A stretch of 64,000 nt of DNA from Atopsyche davidsoni (taxonomy: Eukaryota; Arthropoda; Insecta; Trichoptera; Hydrobiosidae), in contig JAILWY010000027.1 in assembly GCA_022113835.1 (NCBI GenBank), positions 13,868,501 through 13,932,500 on the forward strand, written 5' to 3'. The notes under the pieces are model-generated. The model was given only the letters and a program-made list of their open reading frames with translations, was not told the origin of the DNA and made no database searches. Shown in pieces: positions 24,140 through 36,049 of this stretch. How positions within the stretch are numbered: the stretch's first letter is position 1; every line of letters begins with the position of its first letter. The position numbers and the translations under genes are program-made.

Positions 24140-26990
24140 AATTTAATAATTCGAAAATAAATATATATTTTGATGTTGTTATTGAACATTTTCATAAAAC
24201 GAGTGACGAGATTTAACGAGTAGACAACATTAATTTGAAAAATACGGGCCCTCGTGAGACTCGAAAAAAGGTTGTTTATTTTAATTAATTAAAATAAATT
24301 TAACCATTTTCATTATATAATCCGTCCAAGTTAATTGTAAGGATAATATAAGCAATATTACTGACTCATTTTTTTGTTGTTGCTAAAACTGTTATGTTAA
24401 AGCGAACGAAGCACAGTATGAGCAGACATCTCGAGCACCGAGGAGGCCAGCCAGGGCAGGCGCCACCGACGGGGCTCTGCCCGCTTCGTCGCGCTCACGC
24501 AAGTCAGGGCGGTACACAAGGACATGACCGTCAGATATTTCATAACTGTCAGATTGTCAGTATATTCTTGAGTTGAATTCAAATTTCCTCTATGCCATAA
24601 AAAAATCTTGATTTGTAATATTGTGGGGATTTATTATAATATTTTTGCTTTTACTGCGATGAGATCGGCAGGTCAATCAAATTAAAATATGGAAAACTAC
24701 CAGACAGGCCAGTGGCTGGTGGGTTTGCTTGCTGGACGCTAGGTCTCGAATGGTGAATGTTTAAAATAATTTTAATTCTGTTTAAATTTATTAACAGAAT
24801 CCAAGTAAAAAGCTCTGCCCCACAAAAAAATTTCCCATGATGGCATTCTGGGATATTTTTAAATTTAGCTGGGGGCTGGGCACCGCCGCCGCCGCAGGGC
24901 CACGCATCAAGGTTCTCGTTCGCCTAAGCGTTTTATAAGGTGAACGTAAAAATCATGTTAAAAATAACATAACCCATTGATACATTAGTTAAAAAAATAA
25001 AGCAAATGAATAAACAATTTAAGATAATAAACGGCTACTTCAGCCTAAATAGCAACTGAACTGAACTGATGCGAGCATCAGAAATATAAGTACCGCAACA
25101 TGCCCCAGGGGTTTTTACGCGCTCGTGCTGAAATTGTAGCTCACGTAACTGAAGACAAAAGTTTTCTTGTCAATTCTATGAGTTCCGAGGCGCGAGCGCC
25201 AACCCCGCGACCTCCACATCTCGCAAATGCCAGCGATCCTTTCCAACACCATAAATCGATAAAATTCCCTATTTATCTATACATTATAATATAACATGAT
25301 AATTAATAAAATAATGTTAGTCTTTGAAATTCAAGCCAAGAAATCATTCATTTCAAAATCATTCAATTCATCTGCAAAAAAGACTTTAATTAGGTGAGGA
25401 TCCGAGATAATCAAGTGGGCAGCGAAAAGGCTGGCTTACGAAATTATTTTTTTAAAATTAATCCATTCAACTGTTTATCTCATTTAAGCTTCAATGATAT
25501 GTCGAGATGGATTTCAGGGAAATTTTAAAATGTAATTTGGATTGATATTGCAAAGCAGTTTTGGTTAATTCTAAAATTTCAAAAACTAAATGAAAAACAG
25601 AATTCAATAATCTGATAATAAAGCAAAGTTCCAATACACCGAGCTTTTGGGTTAGGATATAAAAAAAACATCGGAAAGTTGGGCGACCCCCGCCCTCAGC
25701 CGCCACCCTTGCCTCCAGCGACCATTGTCCAGTGTGATTAATGACATCAGTTCCTGTTTGCTTTCTTTACGCAAAGTGCCCGGCAGCGACCCGCTAAACA
25801 TTAATTAACCTCAGTGCCACAATTAATTCAACAATCCGAGAGCATGTTTGTAATTTGCGGCTGTCCATGCGTTGCGGTGTTTAAGTGTGTTCTCGCACAG
25901 ACAGCGATAGGCGAGCAAGCTCACGCGAGCCACACTGGCGACTGCGAACTGAAGCGAAAACCATCGCTGGCGGTAGCATTCTAATAGTCACTTCTAAATA
26001 AAGCAGGCTACCGAAGCTATAATTTATTATTTGGGGTGATAAGAACGGAACGTCCTATTCAGTTTACACCTGTAAAAACAACCCAATACCATTAAAAAAT
26101 ATATTTATATTTAAATTAAAATTACCATAATATTTTATAAAAATAATAATTTTATTTGACATATATGTAATAAATCTTTCTAAATTTTTAATATAAAATA
26201 CTCGAGTCTTAAATGCGGTTTTACTTTAATATTTGTAAGTAATCTTTCTATTGTATCGATTGCAAAATTCAAAGAATCGTGTAAATCTGTAACAAAATCA
26301 AGATATTATTCAGATAAAAAGTTTTCCTCAGAAAGATGAAAAGATGAGAATTGTTGTTTTCTCATCTCCGATCAGTCAACCCTCCGCGCCCGCTCGGAGA
26401 AGCGCCAGGACGCGTCCGCTGGGCGACGAGCTCCCAGTTTCTTTCCGCCCGTCAGTTCTCGGTCGGCGCTCACTAGTTCTCGTGGAGCAGTGATTCTGTG
26501 ACAGGTCGAATATTCGAATAAGAAAAATAGGAGTAATAAAACGGCAAGCGACATTGTTTTTTTTCAAATTGTAGGCAGATTGTGTGACGGTGTCTTACTA
26601 GTGCAATCAGGTGGGATAATTTATAAGTTCGAATCAGAATAAAAGTTAAAACTGTAACGTGAACTAAATATCCACAGAGATAATATAATATTCATCATTT
26701 TACGCAATCCTTAACACAGATAAACAAATATACATGAGTCACCTCAGGGTTAAGGTTCCGTTTAGCATAAAACCCTTTCCCATATTTCCCTTGTTTTTTG
26801 CAGCCAGAGACAGGTTAAAGCTTACGCGGCCCATAAATATGAGAAGTAATGACAGCGGGGATCGCTCGGCGAGTGCCTCCCGGAGGCTTTATTCGAGAAA
26901 TATTATACAATGCTATTTCGCAGTATTAGAGTTAACGTTTTGCTGTTTTAATATTAATACAATTCGTAGGCTAGTTATTTGCAGATGTTA
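24140..26990. other. No gene recognised
   Basis: AT-rich with GC-rich spots at 24420-24500, 25190-25220 and 26380-26460. A (CA)n-type run lies just inside the Helitron at 24100. No frame has recognisable features. Confidence 0.45.
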
Positions 26991-26994
26991 AGGA

Positions 26995-27710
26995 GTCGTG
27001 GACAGCAAGCTTCTGCAGCGGAGCGCGAGGCTCCTTCGCCTTCCGGGTCCTCGACACTTGCTGCGAGCAAGAAGCGTCCTCCCCTGGCGGGTCGCCGCGA
27101 CTTGGGCGAGGGCGCCTGGGCCGGCTCGTCCTCCGACCCTACTCCGCTCAGGACGCAGCGCTGGGCCTCCCGGAGCTCGCGGCTCTCTGCCGCCGGACGC
27201 GCTTTCAGACATTGACCGTCGCCAAGTGCGAGGCTTGCTGCGAGCAAGGAACTTCCTCCCCTGGCGGGTCGCCGCGACATGGGCGAGGGCGCCTGGGCCG
27301 GCTCGTCCTCCGACCCTACTCCGCTCAGGACGCAGCGCTGGGCCTCCCGGAGCTCGCGGCTCTCTGCCGCCGGACGCGCTTTCAGACATTGACCGTCGCC
27401 AAGTGCGAGGCTTGCTGCGAGCAAGGAACTTCCTCCCCTGGCGGGTCGCCGCGACATGGGCGAGGGCGCCTGGGCCGGCTCGTCCTCCGACCCTACTCCG
27501 CTCAGGACGCAGCGCTGGGCCTCCCGGAGCTCGCGGCTCTCTGCCGCCGAACGCGCTTTCAGACATTGACCGTCGCCAAGTGCGAGGCTTGCTGCGAGCA
27601 AGGAACTTCCTCCCCTGGCGGGTCGCCGCGACATGGGCGAGGGCGCCTGGGCCGGCTCGTCCTCCAATTCTACTCCGCTCAGGACGTAGCGCTGGGTTGC
27701 AAAATGCGAG
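26995..27710. repeat. GC-rich 177-bp tandem array, about four units
   Basis: The marker GGGCGAGGGCGCC starts at 27104, 27281, 27458 and 27635, an exact period of 177. Units are nearly identical; the outer ones have diverged edges. Because 177 is a multiple of three, several frames on both strands stay open (up to 245 codons), but none looks like a known protein. Confidence 0.92.
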
Positions 27711-29360
27711 TCTTAGCGTATTCGCTTTTTTTTAACTAATTTATTTTTAAAAATATTGAAAAGCGCCCAACCAAAAAGTATATATACTTAATTTGAAGTA
27801 ATGAGAATAATTTATGTGAAAAATCAATTTTTTCTATTCAACAATATTTTATTCACAATAGTAAAAAAAACTCGAATATTTATCTTTTATATTGTCGAAT
27901 GCGTAATTTGTTTCTGAAGTCACCGTCAAATCAAATATCCCGTTGATGCTCATATTGAGAATCGACGATTTCTGTTCAAAAAGCATGGCGCACTTCCCAA
28001 GTAGGTTAACGCCGCCCGGGCAGGCCCGCCGTATCTTCAGTAATGACTACATGAAAATTTTATTACTCTGGAAATTACGTACGTCGTCGTAGTATTCATA
28101 AATTTTAATTAAAAAGTTAGTTTTCTTCTTTATTTGCCTTTGCGCAAAAGAACTAACGTCTTCACTTTTCTTTTCATGTCATGTTAACATTTTACTGAAA
28201 AAATCTTAGGTGAGTTTTGGGGTTCCGCGTACAAATCAAATTAAGATGTAAGAGTGTTGAAACCGGCACGAGCTTTCGTGTGTGAACGGCGTCGCGACGT
28301 TCCCGCACACCGTCGCCATCGCCCGCGCCCATCACGACGGTCGTGACTCTGCGCTCTAACATATTCCCCGTAAATTTAATGAGTTATTTGCTGCCATTAT
28401 TAGAAATAGTTTGCGTTCATTTAATTTTATAAAAATACCGATTTCACATAATTTGTATTCAAAATTTAACAATAAAAGGGTACTTGTTCTCTTTCTAATA
28501 TTTCAGAGGTGATCTGAAGTGCGGTTCAGAGGTGATCCGAAGACCGCGCTCCGTGGACGTCCGGTTGCGTGAGCAGCTCGACCGCAGGCGCAGACCGGAG
28601 CGGCCGGCACGGGGCGTTCCTGGGGGACCCAGTCACGGCTAGTTTCTACCGAATCCTACTGCATGCTTATACTTTTTTTTATTTAACTGTACGTATCTTG
28701 AAATTTGAATAAAAAAAGTTTACGGCGCAAAACAAAAATCGTTTATTTATTTGATCCAAATTCATAAATTCTATTTATAATGTAGTGGTGGAGTTCAGGT
28801 TATCCCCGCGGGCTGCCACCTTGCCGCGGGCTGGCGGCTATATTGAATCTTTACCAGCTGAGAAAATGGAATTATTTGAAAAACCTAAAATTTTCTTAAA
28901 TAAGGGCAAATTCTATGCATATAAATGAGTGATTTATTAAATGAATTCTTGTTAAGTAAGTACGAGCCATCTGTAGGAGAGCGACTGCCGTCAAGTCGAG
29001 TTGCCACTGGAAGTGACGAAGAACTCTCAATGCACATAATGGAAAGTTTCCATATAATATATTATTATTTATTGTATTGAATAAAATATACACATGACAT
29101 CACAGAAACAATATCTTTTTATGTTAAAATTTATTTAATGTGATTGCACTGATATCGTTACTGATTCCTTCCTGTATATACGAAAGTTTGATTGCTACGC
29201 GTATGATTGTCGGTATTTCTTCTTTTTATGTTTGCCGTTGTTGGGTTTCAAAGTAAAAATCTGCTTATAAAATTCACATTCTACATTTATTTTATCTACA
29301 CATAATAATAATAATAAAAATAATGCTTTTTTTTTAAGTAAAGGCTGATTTATATTATCA
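27711..29360. other. No gene recognised; GC-rich block at 28500-28640
   Basis: TTCAGAGGTGAT occurs twice, at about 28502 and 28526. GC-rich DNA also at 28260-28340. Otherwise AT-rich. Confidence 0.45.
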
Positions 29361-29365
29361 ATATT

Positions 29366-29585
29366 TTGGACACAGAGGTGGAATTCCATTTTGATATTTT
29401 AAATATAATTTACTTCAGTAATTTTTCCACATATTAATTTTTATTAATGACCAGTTTCGCCAACCTATCACGTTAGCATTATCAAATTGAATTTGATAAT
29501 GCCAACGCGAAAGGTTGGCAAAACAGGTTACCAATAAAATTTACATGTGGAAAATTCACAAAAATATTTTATTTAAAATATTACT
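29366..29585. mobile_element. Fold-back MITE, copy with both arms
   Basis: Arms read GTGGAATTCCATTTTGATAT ... TTTTCCACATATTAAT ... and back, closing on CGCCAACCTATCACGTTAGC / GCCAACGCGAAAGGTTGGC. The same family occurs near 6.7, 10.3, 44.6, 52.8 and 55.9 kb. Confidence 0.8.
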
Positions 29586-29942
29586 TTGATTTACATTAAA
29601 TGCATTGTAACAGACATAAAGATAGATCATTGTTGTCGGAACAGAATGTAGAAAATAACACAGATTTAAATATTTCCTAAATCTCAAATGAAAATCCTTC
29701 ATGTAAATCAGATAATTAGATTGGTTGTGCGCCGTGCGAATGGGAGACCCACTTGAGAAAGCAACCGTTTGCCAAGCTTTAGCAAAAACAACGCTCAAAA
29801 CGGCCGGCGCGCCATGAATTCACTAGCAGTTTAAGGATCAAATGGGACTGATCATGAATGGGTCTAACTCGGATTTGAACATTTGGATGATCAAATTCAT
29901 ATTTTTGGGAATGAAGATATATCATCTGAGGTATAGACAAAG

Positions 29943-30122
29943 TATGATTAGGCACATTAATTCATATATAGAAGATGATTTAAAGAAACTCTCAGAAAAA
30001 TATCATCGTGATTTGTGTGGGATTTGAACAAATTTGTTCAAATCCCACACAAATCACGATGATATTTTTCTGAGAGTTTCTTTAAATCATCTTCTATATA
30101 TGAACTAATGTGCCTAATCATA
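29943..30122. repeat. 180-bp spacerless palindrome of the same SINE tail
   Basis: Arms 29943-30032 and 30033-30122 are reverse complements with one mismatch and no loop. Centre is GAACAAATTTGTTC. It includes CACAAATCACGATGATATTT, the SINE tail seen at 32.6 kb. Confidence 0.92.
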
Positions 30123-30482
30123 TTAGTAATAATATTATAAACCCGTAATGGGTAATAAATACGCATTTGATTGACCAATCCATAAATAGATATGTATAGA
30201 CAAAGGTCTAATATCTCAAAACACACGTGCTTTCAATCCTCAAATATTCAGGAAGTTTTTTCATTATGGAGTATATATGTCCACTTATATTCATGGTATT
30301 TCGTACGTCTTGCACCCAATACGCCACCAATCTATGAACATTTTGTAACAAAAGCTTTCTCTTTCTAATAGTTAATCAAATAGGGCTACAAAAAAATATT
30401 TTAACCAATAAGCAGAGATGGCAATAAAAATTAAAAACCATTCAAATTGTCAATTCAATTACTTGAATAAAATCCAATAAAT

Positions 30483-30571
<89 letters not shown>
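30483..30571. repeat. Compound (AC)n(AT)n(GT)n microsatellite
   Basis: ACAC..., then AT..., then GTGT..., so the whole run is its own reverse complement. Confidence 0.95.
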
Positions 30572-30575
<4 letters not shown>

Positions 30576-31470
30576 AACACACATTAGTAAAATTTGGCGT
30601 GATTAAACTAAAACAGCACTGAAATCGAGACTATTAAAAAACTTTAAGTTGATCGAATGTTGTTGATAGGTTACCATCTTGACATATAATGCATCCTTGA
30701 GTATTGTGATACTTTTCAATGTTAATACAAGGCACACCTCTCAGCCAATAATTCTTAATAGCGCATCACTCTGTAAACCCTCACTTTCCTCGATGCGATC
30801 TTCCACCAACGACCATGGCTTTTTCTTTCAAGAGATATACTATATATTGCCGTAAAACGCGGCTCGACACTTGTAAGTCATCAATTCTGCATTATTTTAG
30901 AGAGCGATGCTCTCGAACTTCCCTTTCTCGCCCCTTCTTCTCCGCTCCCACCCGAGGGCGCTAATAAATCAGCCCTTATCCGCACTAGGAACACAAGATT
31001 GCTTTTATTCTAACAAGGTATCTCTTGTCAATATTATTTACAAAGGCAACAAGAATCATGTCAGATAAGGTTTTTTGTTAGGAAAGGAGATTAAAATTTA
31101 ACTTTGCCGTTTTTGTCACAACTGGCGAGGGGTCCGAGGACTTCGGGAGCGAAAATGCTTCCTTACAAAAACATTTTACACCGAGTCGCGAACCCAGCCG
31201 ACGGGGTCAATAAAATGTATAGGATTTGTTTGTTTAAGATATTATTTTATATGAGTATACTTACTATAAGGACAGGCAACGTGTCGCCGCTCAATGTTCT
31301 GCCACAGTTGTACCTGCGACTTGCGCGACGACCAAAGTCCTCTTCCAAAAAGCGCAAACTGTTGACCACATTTTTAACGTTCACATGTGATTGTATTTAT
31401 CTTATTAGCATGGAAGTGCTCTTGAATTATATTGTAATATGTTTTGTGTAATCGTCTTGATATAAGAAAT

Positions 31471-31572
<102 letters not shown>

Positions 31573-31846
31573 TGTGTCTAAATAACAGTAAGTAAATAGT
31601 AGGCGTAAGTGAAGTCGCTTAGGAAGTATGAGGATTTGAAATAACAGTAATGTATTGATGTTTAATTATTTTTTAAAATTATTTTGGTTAAACGAATTTC
31701 TTATTTACACTAAGTGTGCCATGTAAGTGAGACAATTCGAGGTAGCGAACCTTCGCCACCGCCAGTCGGAGCGAGCGCGCGGAACGAGCATCGACGCGCC
31801 GAGCTGACGGATGCGTCGACTGCGTACGCCCGTGCGAAACCACCCA

Positions 31847-31870
31847 AGAGAATTAAATTATTAATTCTCT
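31847..31870. repeat. 10-bp perfect hairpin
   Basis: AGAGAATTAA / TTAATTCTCT with an ATTA loop, right after a GC-rich block. Confidence 0.75.
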
Positions 31871-32604
31871 AAATATGTTAACTTTAGCACATATATCAAT
31901 CAATCTCCTGAACATTCCAGGGATACGAACTTTGAATAACTTATCGTATAACTAAACTCCGAGAACTTAGTCATTATAACTTGACAAGTTCGTAACTTGC
32001 TACACGAGACGTCATTATTAGTCGAGGACGGCTCATTGTGGGCGGATCTGAATGCAAGAACTGTTAAAAGTTCACAATATTGCCGAAGTTCGAGCTCGCT
32101 TGCTATTGTCGCAGAATCCTGGAATATTTTGTTATTTCGAGAGAGATGGGAGACCGACTAACTGCCAAAAACGAAAGCCCGCGCTCGCAGCGGGCCGAGG
32201 CGCACGGCGGAGGTATTTCACCGCCTGAAACTTCAATAATAGAACTACCGAACGCGGAATTTAAAACGCGCTACCGAAGACATAGAAACCTGATGCCGAG
32301 GGACGAGAGGTCGTTTGAGAGAATGAAGGAACTATGCTTGTAAAGATGAACTAAGCATTAAAAAATTTGAATGAGCAGATGAATTTACCAACACAATAAA
32401 ATCAGATGAAAATATTTACTTTGAAAATTCCAGAAAAACAAAAGAGTCGCTAGCTCCAACTGCAGGGAAGCTTAATTTGCATGTATTTTGCGCGGAAAAT
32501 CTCTTTGTAGGTGTAAAAATTGTTTATTTTCTGTAAATCGATAGTAGTATACCCTTGGTCAGTTTATAATAATTATTAAAATAGTTTTATTTAATTAGTA
32601 AGGT

Positions 32605-32887
32605 CATTTTTTCATACATTGAAAACGATTAAAGAAAACTCTCAGAAAATATCATCGTGACTTGTGAGGGATTCGAACCCACATCCCCAAGCTTTCATGG
32701 CCGGTGCATTTATCCAACTATGCTAACGAGCCACTGCAATTTAGTGAGAATTTTTGATAATCATATTCTACATATGAACTAATATGCTCGGGCTAATCAA
32801 TATGGGGATGTGGGTTCGAATCCCTCACAAGTCACGATGATATTTTCTGAGAGTTTTCTTTAATCGTTTTCAATGTATGAAAAAATG
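32605..32887. repeat. SINE inverted duplication: 85-bp perfect arms
   Basis: 32605-32689 and 32803-32887 are exact reverse complements, with a 113-base spacer. The left arm is the 3' part of a tRNA-derived SINE; the spacer holds its 5' part. Confidence 0.92.
32641..32735 (-). mobile_element. tRNA-derived SINE
   Basis: Minus strand begins GGCTCGTTAGCATAGTTGGA; the A box (TAGCATAGTTGG) is at 32725-32714 and a perfect B box (GGTTCGAATCC) at 32679-32669. A tail (CACAAGTCACGATGATATTT) with no acceptor stem follows. This is a pol III promoter-bearing SINE, not a working tRNA. Confidence 0.8.
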
Positions 32888-33796
32888 TGTTTAATCACAT
32901 AAACATACTAATACCTGCATGGGTAAATAAAAACGCATTCTGATTGACATTAATCTAAATTAATATAATTAGTAAGGATCACCCTGTGATCAATCAAGCC
33001 TCATTTTTTCTAAATCACGTAATGATTAAATATAATAATAGAATATTAATGTATGTGTGTTAAGTTTGCATGAATGTTTTATTTTTCAATTCAGTAAAAT
33101 TGTAAGAAAATAAAAGAATGAAAGGGGGAAAAATATTTTGAGAAAACTGTCTGAGCGGTTTCCCGTCACCGGCAATCGAGATGTGCGATGTGCCTCTCTC
33201 TTCAGACTGTCCGCTGAGTTTCATTCTGCTGGTGTTATATTTTATTGCTGTGAATACTTGAACGTTTCCTTGGAACCATTTTGACTCTTTGTGCTAAATA
33301 TTTGACTATATGATTAAGAACTCAAAAAAAAATTGAATGAATGCAGTCTGAGCTCAATAAAACACGTTTATAAATATAAAAATATGCAAACATGACAAAT
33401 ATGCTTCTCATATTATATCACACATTCACTCAAAAATTTCTCGCCAAACTGAGAATTGTTTGCGGGTGGCACGGAGTCAGAGCTGCGTGCAACTCCAGCG
33501 GACTGGCCCTGCACCAGCACCGCTAGCGATGCAAGCGGAGAAGTCGTTTCGCTCCTCGATTGTGTTTATTGTCCATTTCGATAAAATTGCAGGTATTAAA
33601 ATAATCTGTTTACAGTTTGTAAATTTTTAAATAAAGAATTGAAGTTGCATTAATTCAATTTAAAAACCATGTTACAATGCTTACATAAACCATTTGGTTA
33701 ACGAGTGTGGAATTGTTCTTTTATTCTTTATCGACATTTTCAAATCAATAAAAAAAAAAAAAGCCTATGAATATATGTATATATATATATATATAT

Positions 33797-35995
33797 TAGG
33801 GTGTCCCTTATATGACCAAAAAAAATTTTTTTTCAAATTTCGAAATGCATACCCTCTACATTTTTTACTAATGCTATAAGATACTCAAATATAAAATTTC
33901 ATCTTTCTAGAAAAATTGCAACTAGTGCCGACCGAGCTTCAAAGTTTAGTAAAAAACGTGTTTTGTCTTGATATTTCGGTCTGGTATAAAATCATTATAA
34001 ATGCAATAAATTAAGTGAATAATAGTAAAAATTCAATTAAATGAACATTAATCTTTAATCAAAAACATAAAGTAATAACAATCAGTCAGGGTAACTTTTT
34101 TATAGAGTTGCTTTTTTACAGTCCGGATACAATTTTCTATGTTCCTGGACACAGCGCAGCAAGAACTGTTTTTGTTCTTCTTCAGCCGCGATAAGTCCGT
34201 TAAAATCTTGCATCATTTTAACAGCCCTTTCAGCAGTATCATTCACAACCCTCAAATAACTTATTTTTCTTTTAGCTTCCACAAAAGCACTATTATTATT
34301 CCAAGAAGATACATCTTCCTTTAGAAAACTGTCGTCGATCTGCAGTCGTGATAAAAATTGTTTGCTCTTTTCCGATACGAAATCATCCAGTGTTTTACAA
34401 ACATAAGCAAACATCTTGTAGAGTCTTTTTGTCCTTCGCAGTTATTCTGCATTGTGACTGAAGTAAACACATTTTTAAAGAATAGATCGCTCTCGCCATC
34501 CAGCGTGCCTGATGCATGGCTTTGGGGGGGCTTAGTTTTAATTTTTCCTCTGAGTCTCCTCCCAAAAATATTACGCACAGTTCGACCAATTTGCGGTAGT
34601 CATCTATTACATAACCTTTGTCTAATTCTGCTTTATAAAATATTAAAAAAGCTTGAATGTCTGTCTCGGCAACACGTTGTTTTACGAAATTAAGAGATGG
34701 TTCAATGTTACTAGCGTCGATGTTTTTCCAATTTTCTCTGAACTTTTTAAACATTGGAGTATCTGGGCTACTAGTAATTTACTTAATTTTGCTTTCAAAG
34801 ACAGCTTTTAGGACCAATTCATAAACATGATGACGACAGACGAGCAGCAATTCTCTTCCTAAAGTTTCTCCAAAATAGCACAAGCTCCATTGAAACGGCC
34901 AGTATTGAAAGCTGTTGTGTCGCAGCACATTATTTGTACTTTATCGTGAAGGTTCTAGTCAAAGAGAGCTGTTGAGACAGCCTTAACTTGATGTTTTTCA
35001 GAAGAATGTTCTAGTTTTGGCACTGCAAGAAGCTGTTCCTTATCGTCAAACGAAGCAATAACTGGCAAGCGTTCTTCTTTAGAACTTCGTACATCTAACC
35101 CGGGTAATAGTTTTCCATCCCAATGGACTGTGACTACGTCGGGTACATTACTTCCAAAGAAGTCAAATTTTATTGCTTCTGCCCTTGATTTTCTAGTTTC
35201 AGCAGCTAGTGGTTATCTTTGTCTTACAACCCTTTCCTCTTCTTCCAATCGTCGTTGTTTAGATCTATCTTCTTTTTCCGACAATTTTTTATCAACACCA
35301 CCTAAGCATCCTGGTCGATCTGGCTCTCTCTGTTTCATTAAAAATAATTTATCTTACTCTATTTTCATTCTCTCAAAAGTATCAGCATGTGCAATATCAA
35401 ACAAATTATCAAGATCAATTTTGAAATTGTTCTCACGGCTCTTGAACGTAACCTGAGTTTTCTTACAATTTTTTTTGCAACTCTCTCCAAACATGATATA
35501 AATCAACAAGTTTCTTCACGCAGTTAGGATATGCCCTTGTTGGAATTCTTGCTTTTTCCCAATATATGATGCACTCCCTAATCACAAGATTTTCACTTTC
35601 ACTAACAATCAGTTTAACCTCACGAATATTGTAAAATAGGACCGAGGGAATTTGTCGATTAGATGGTAATTTTGCACCATTTATTTGATATCTAGGCAAA
35701 CCGATAAGGAAATTATTTTGTTTATCACTCCGTAATTCCACCGACATGTTAACGCACTAAACAATGGAGCACTACTAATCTCAAAAATCACGTATGAAAT
35801 GACAAATAAAACATGCAGTTACAAGTCACAGCGCAGTACTTACGCAACTTGTATGGACAAGTTAAAATCGCAAGTCGGCACGGGTTACCGTTTATAAATC
35901 GAACTAATATTTTTTTCTAGACAATATAGGGTTATTACTAAACTTTTAAGAAGGTATGCGTAAAAAAATATTGAACTTGAATTTTAAGGGACACC

Positions 35996-35998
<3 letters not shown>
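33797..35998 (-). mobile_element. Family A copy 4 (complete ends, internal deletions)
   Basis: Starts TAGGGTGTCCCTTATATGAC and ends TTAAGGGACACCCTA, both in (AT)n. At 2.2 kb it is shorter than copy 5. It lies head-to-head with copy 5 across a 48-base (AT)n core. Confidence 0.87.
34100..35747 (-). pseudogene. Family A transposase, copy 4, broken
   Basis: N-terminal frame 35747-35463 begins MSVELRSDKQN; later pieces occur in different frames. The intron and the distal part of exon 1 are deleted so that LQDVCL is joined almost directly to the exon-2 piece CKTLDDFVSEK (near 34400). Several stops and small indels are visible. Confidence 0.72.

Positions 35999-36046
<48 letters not shown>
35999..36046. 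repeat. (AT)n core between family A copies 4 and 5
   Basis: 48 bases of AT lying exactly between two inverted element ends. Confidence 0.95.

Positions 36047-36049
<3 letters not shown>

Noticed and set aside
26998..27735. 245-codon and 230-codon frames in the 177-bp array
   Set aside because: A period divisible by three keeps all frames open; no domain and no splice context.
31104..31451. 115-codon plus-strand frame
   Set aside because: Contains short Ser/Lys-rich and hydrophobic parts but no domain or homologue I recognise.
32669..32732. tRNA gene on the minus strand
   Set aside because: A and B boxes are present but there is no acceptor stem, and the tail continues into SINE sequence.
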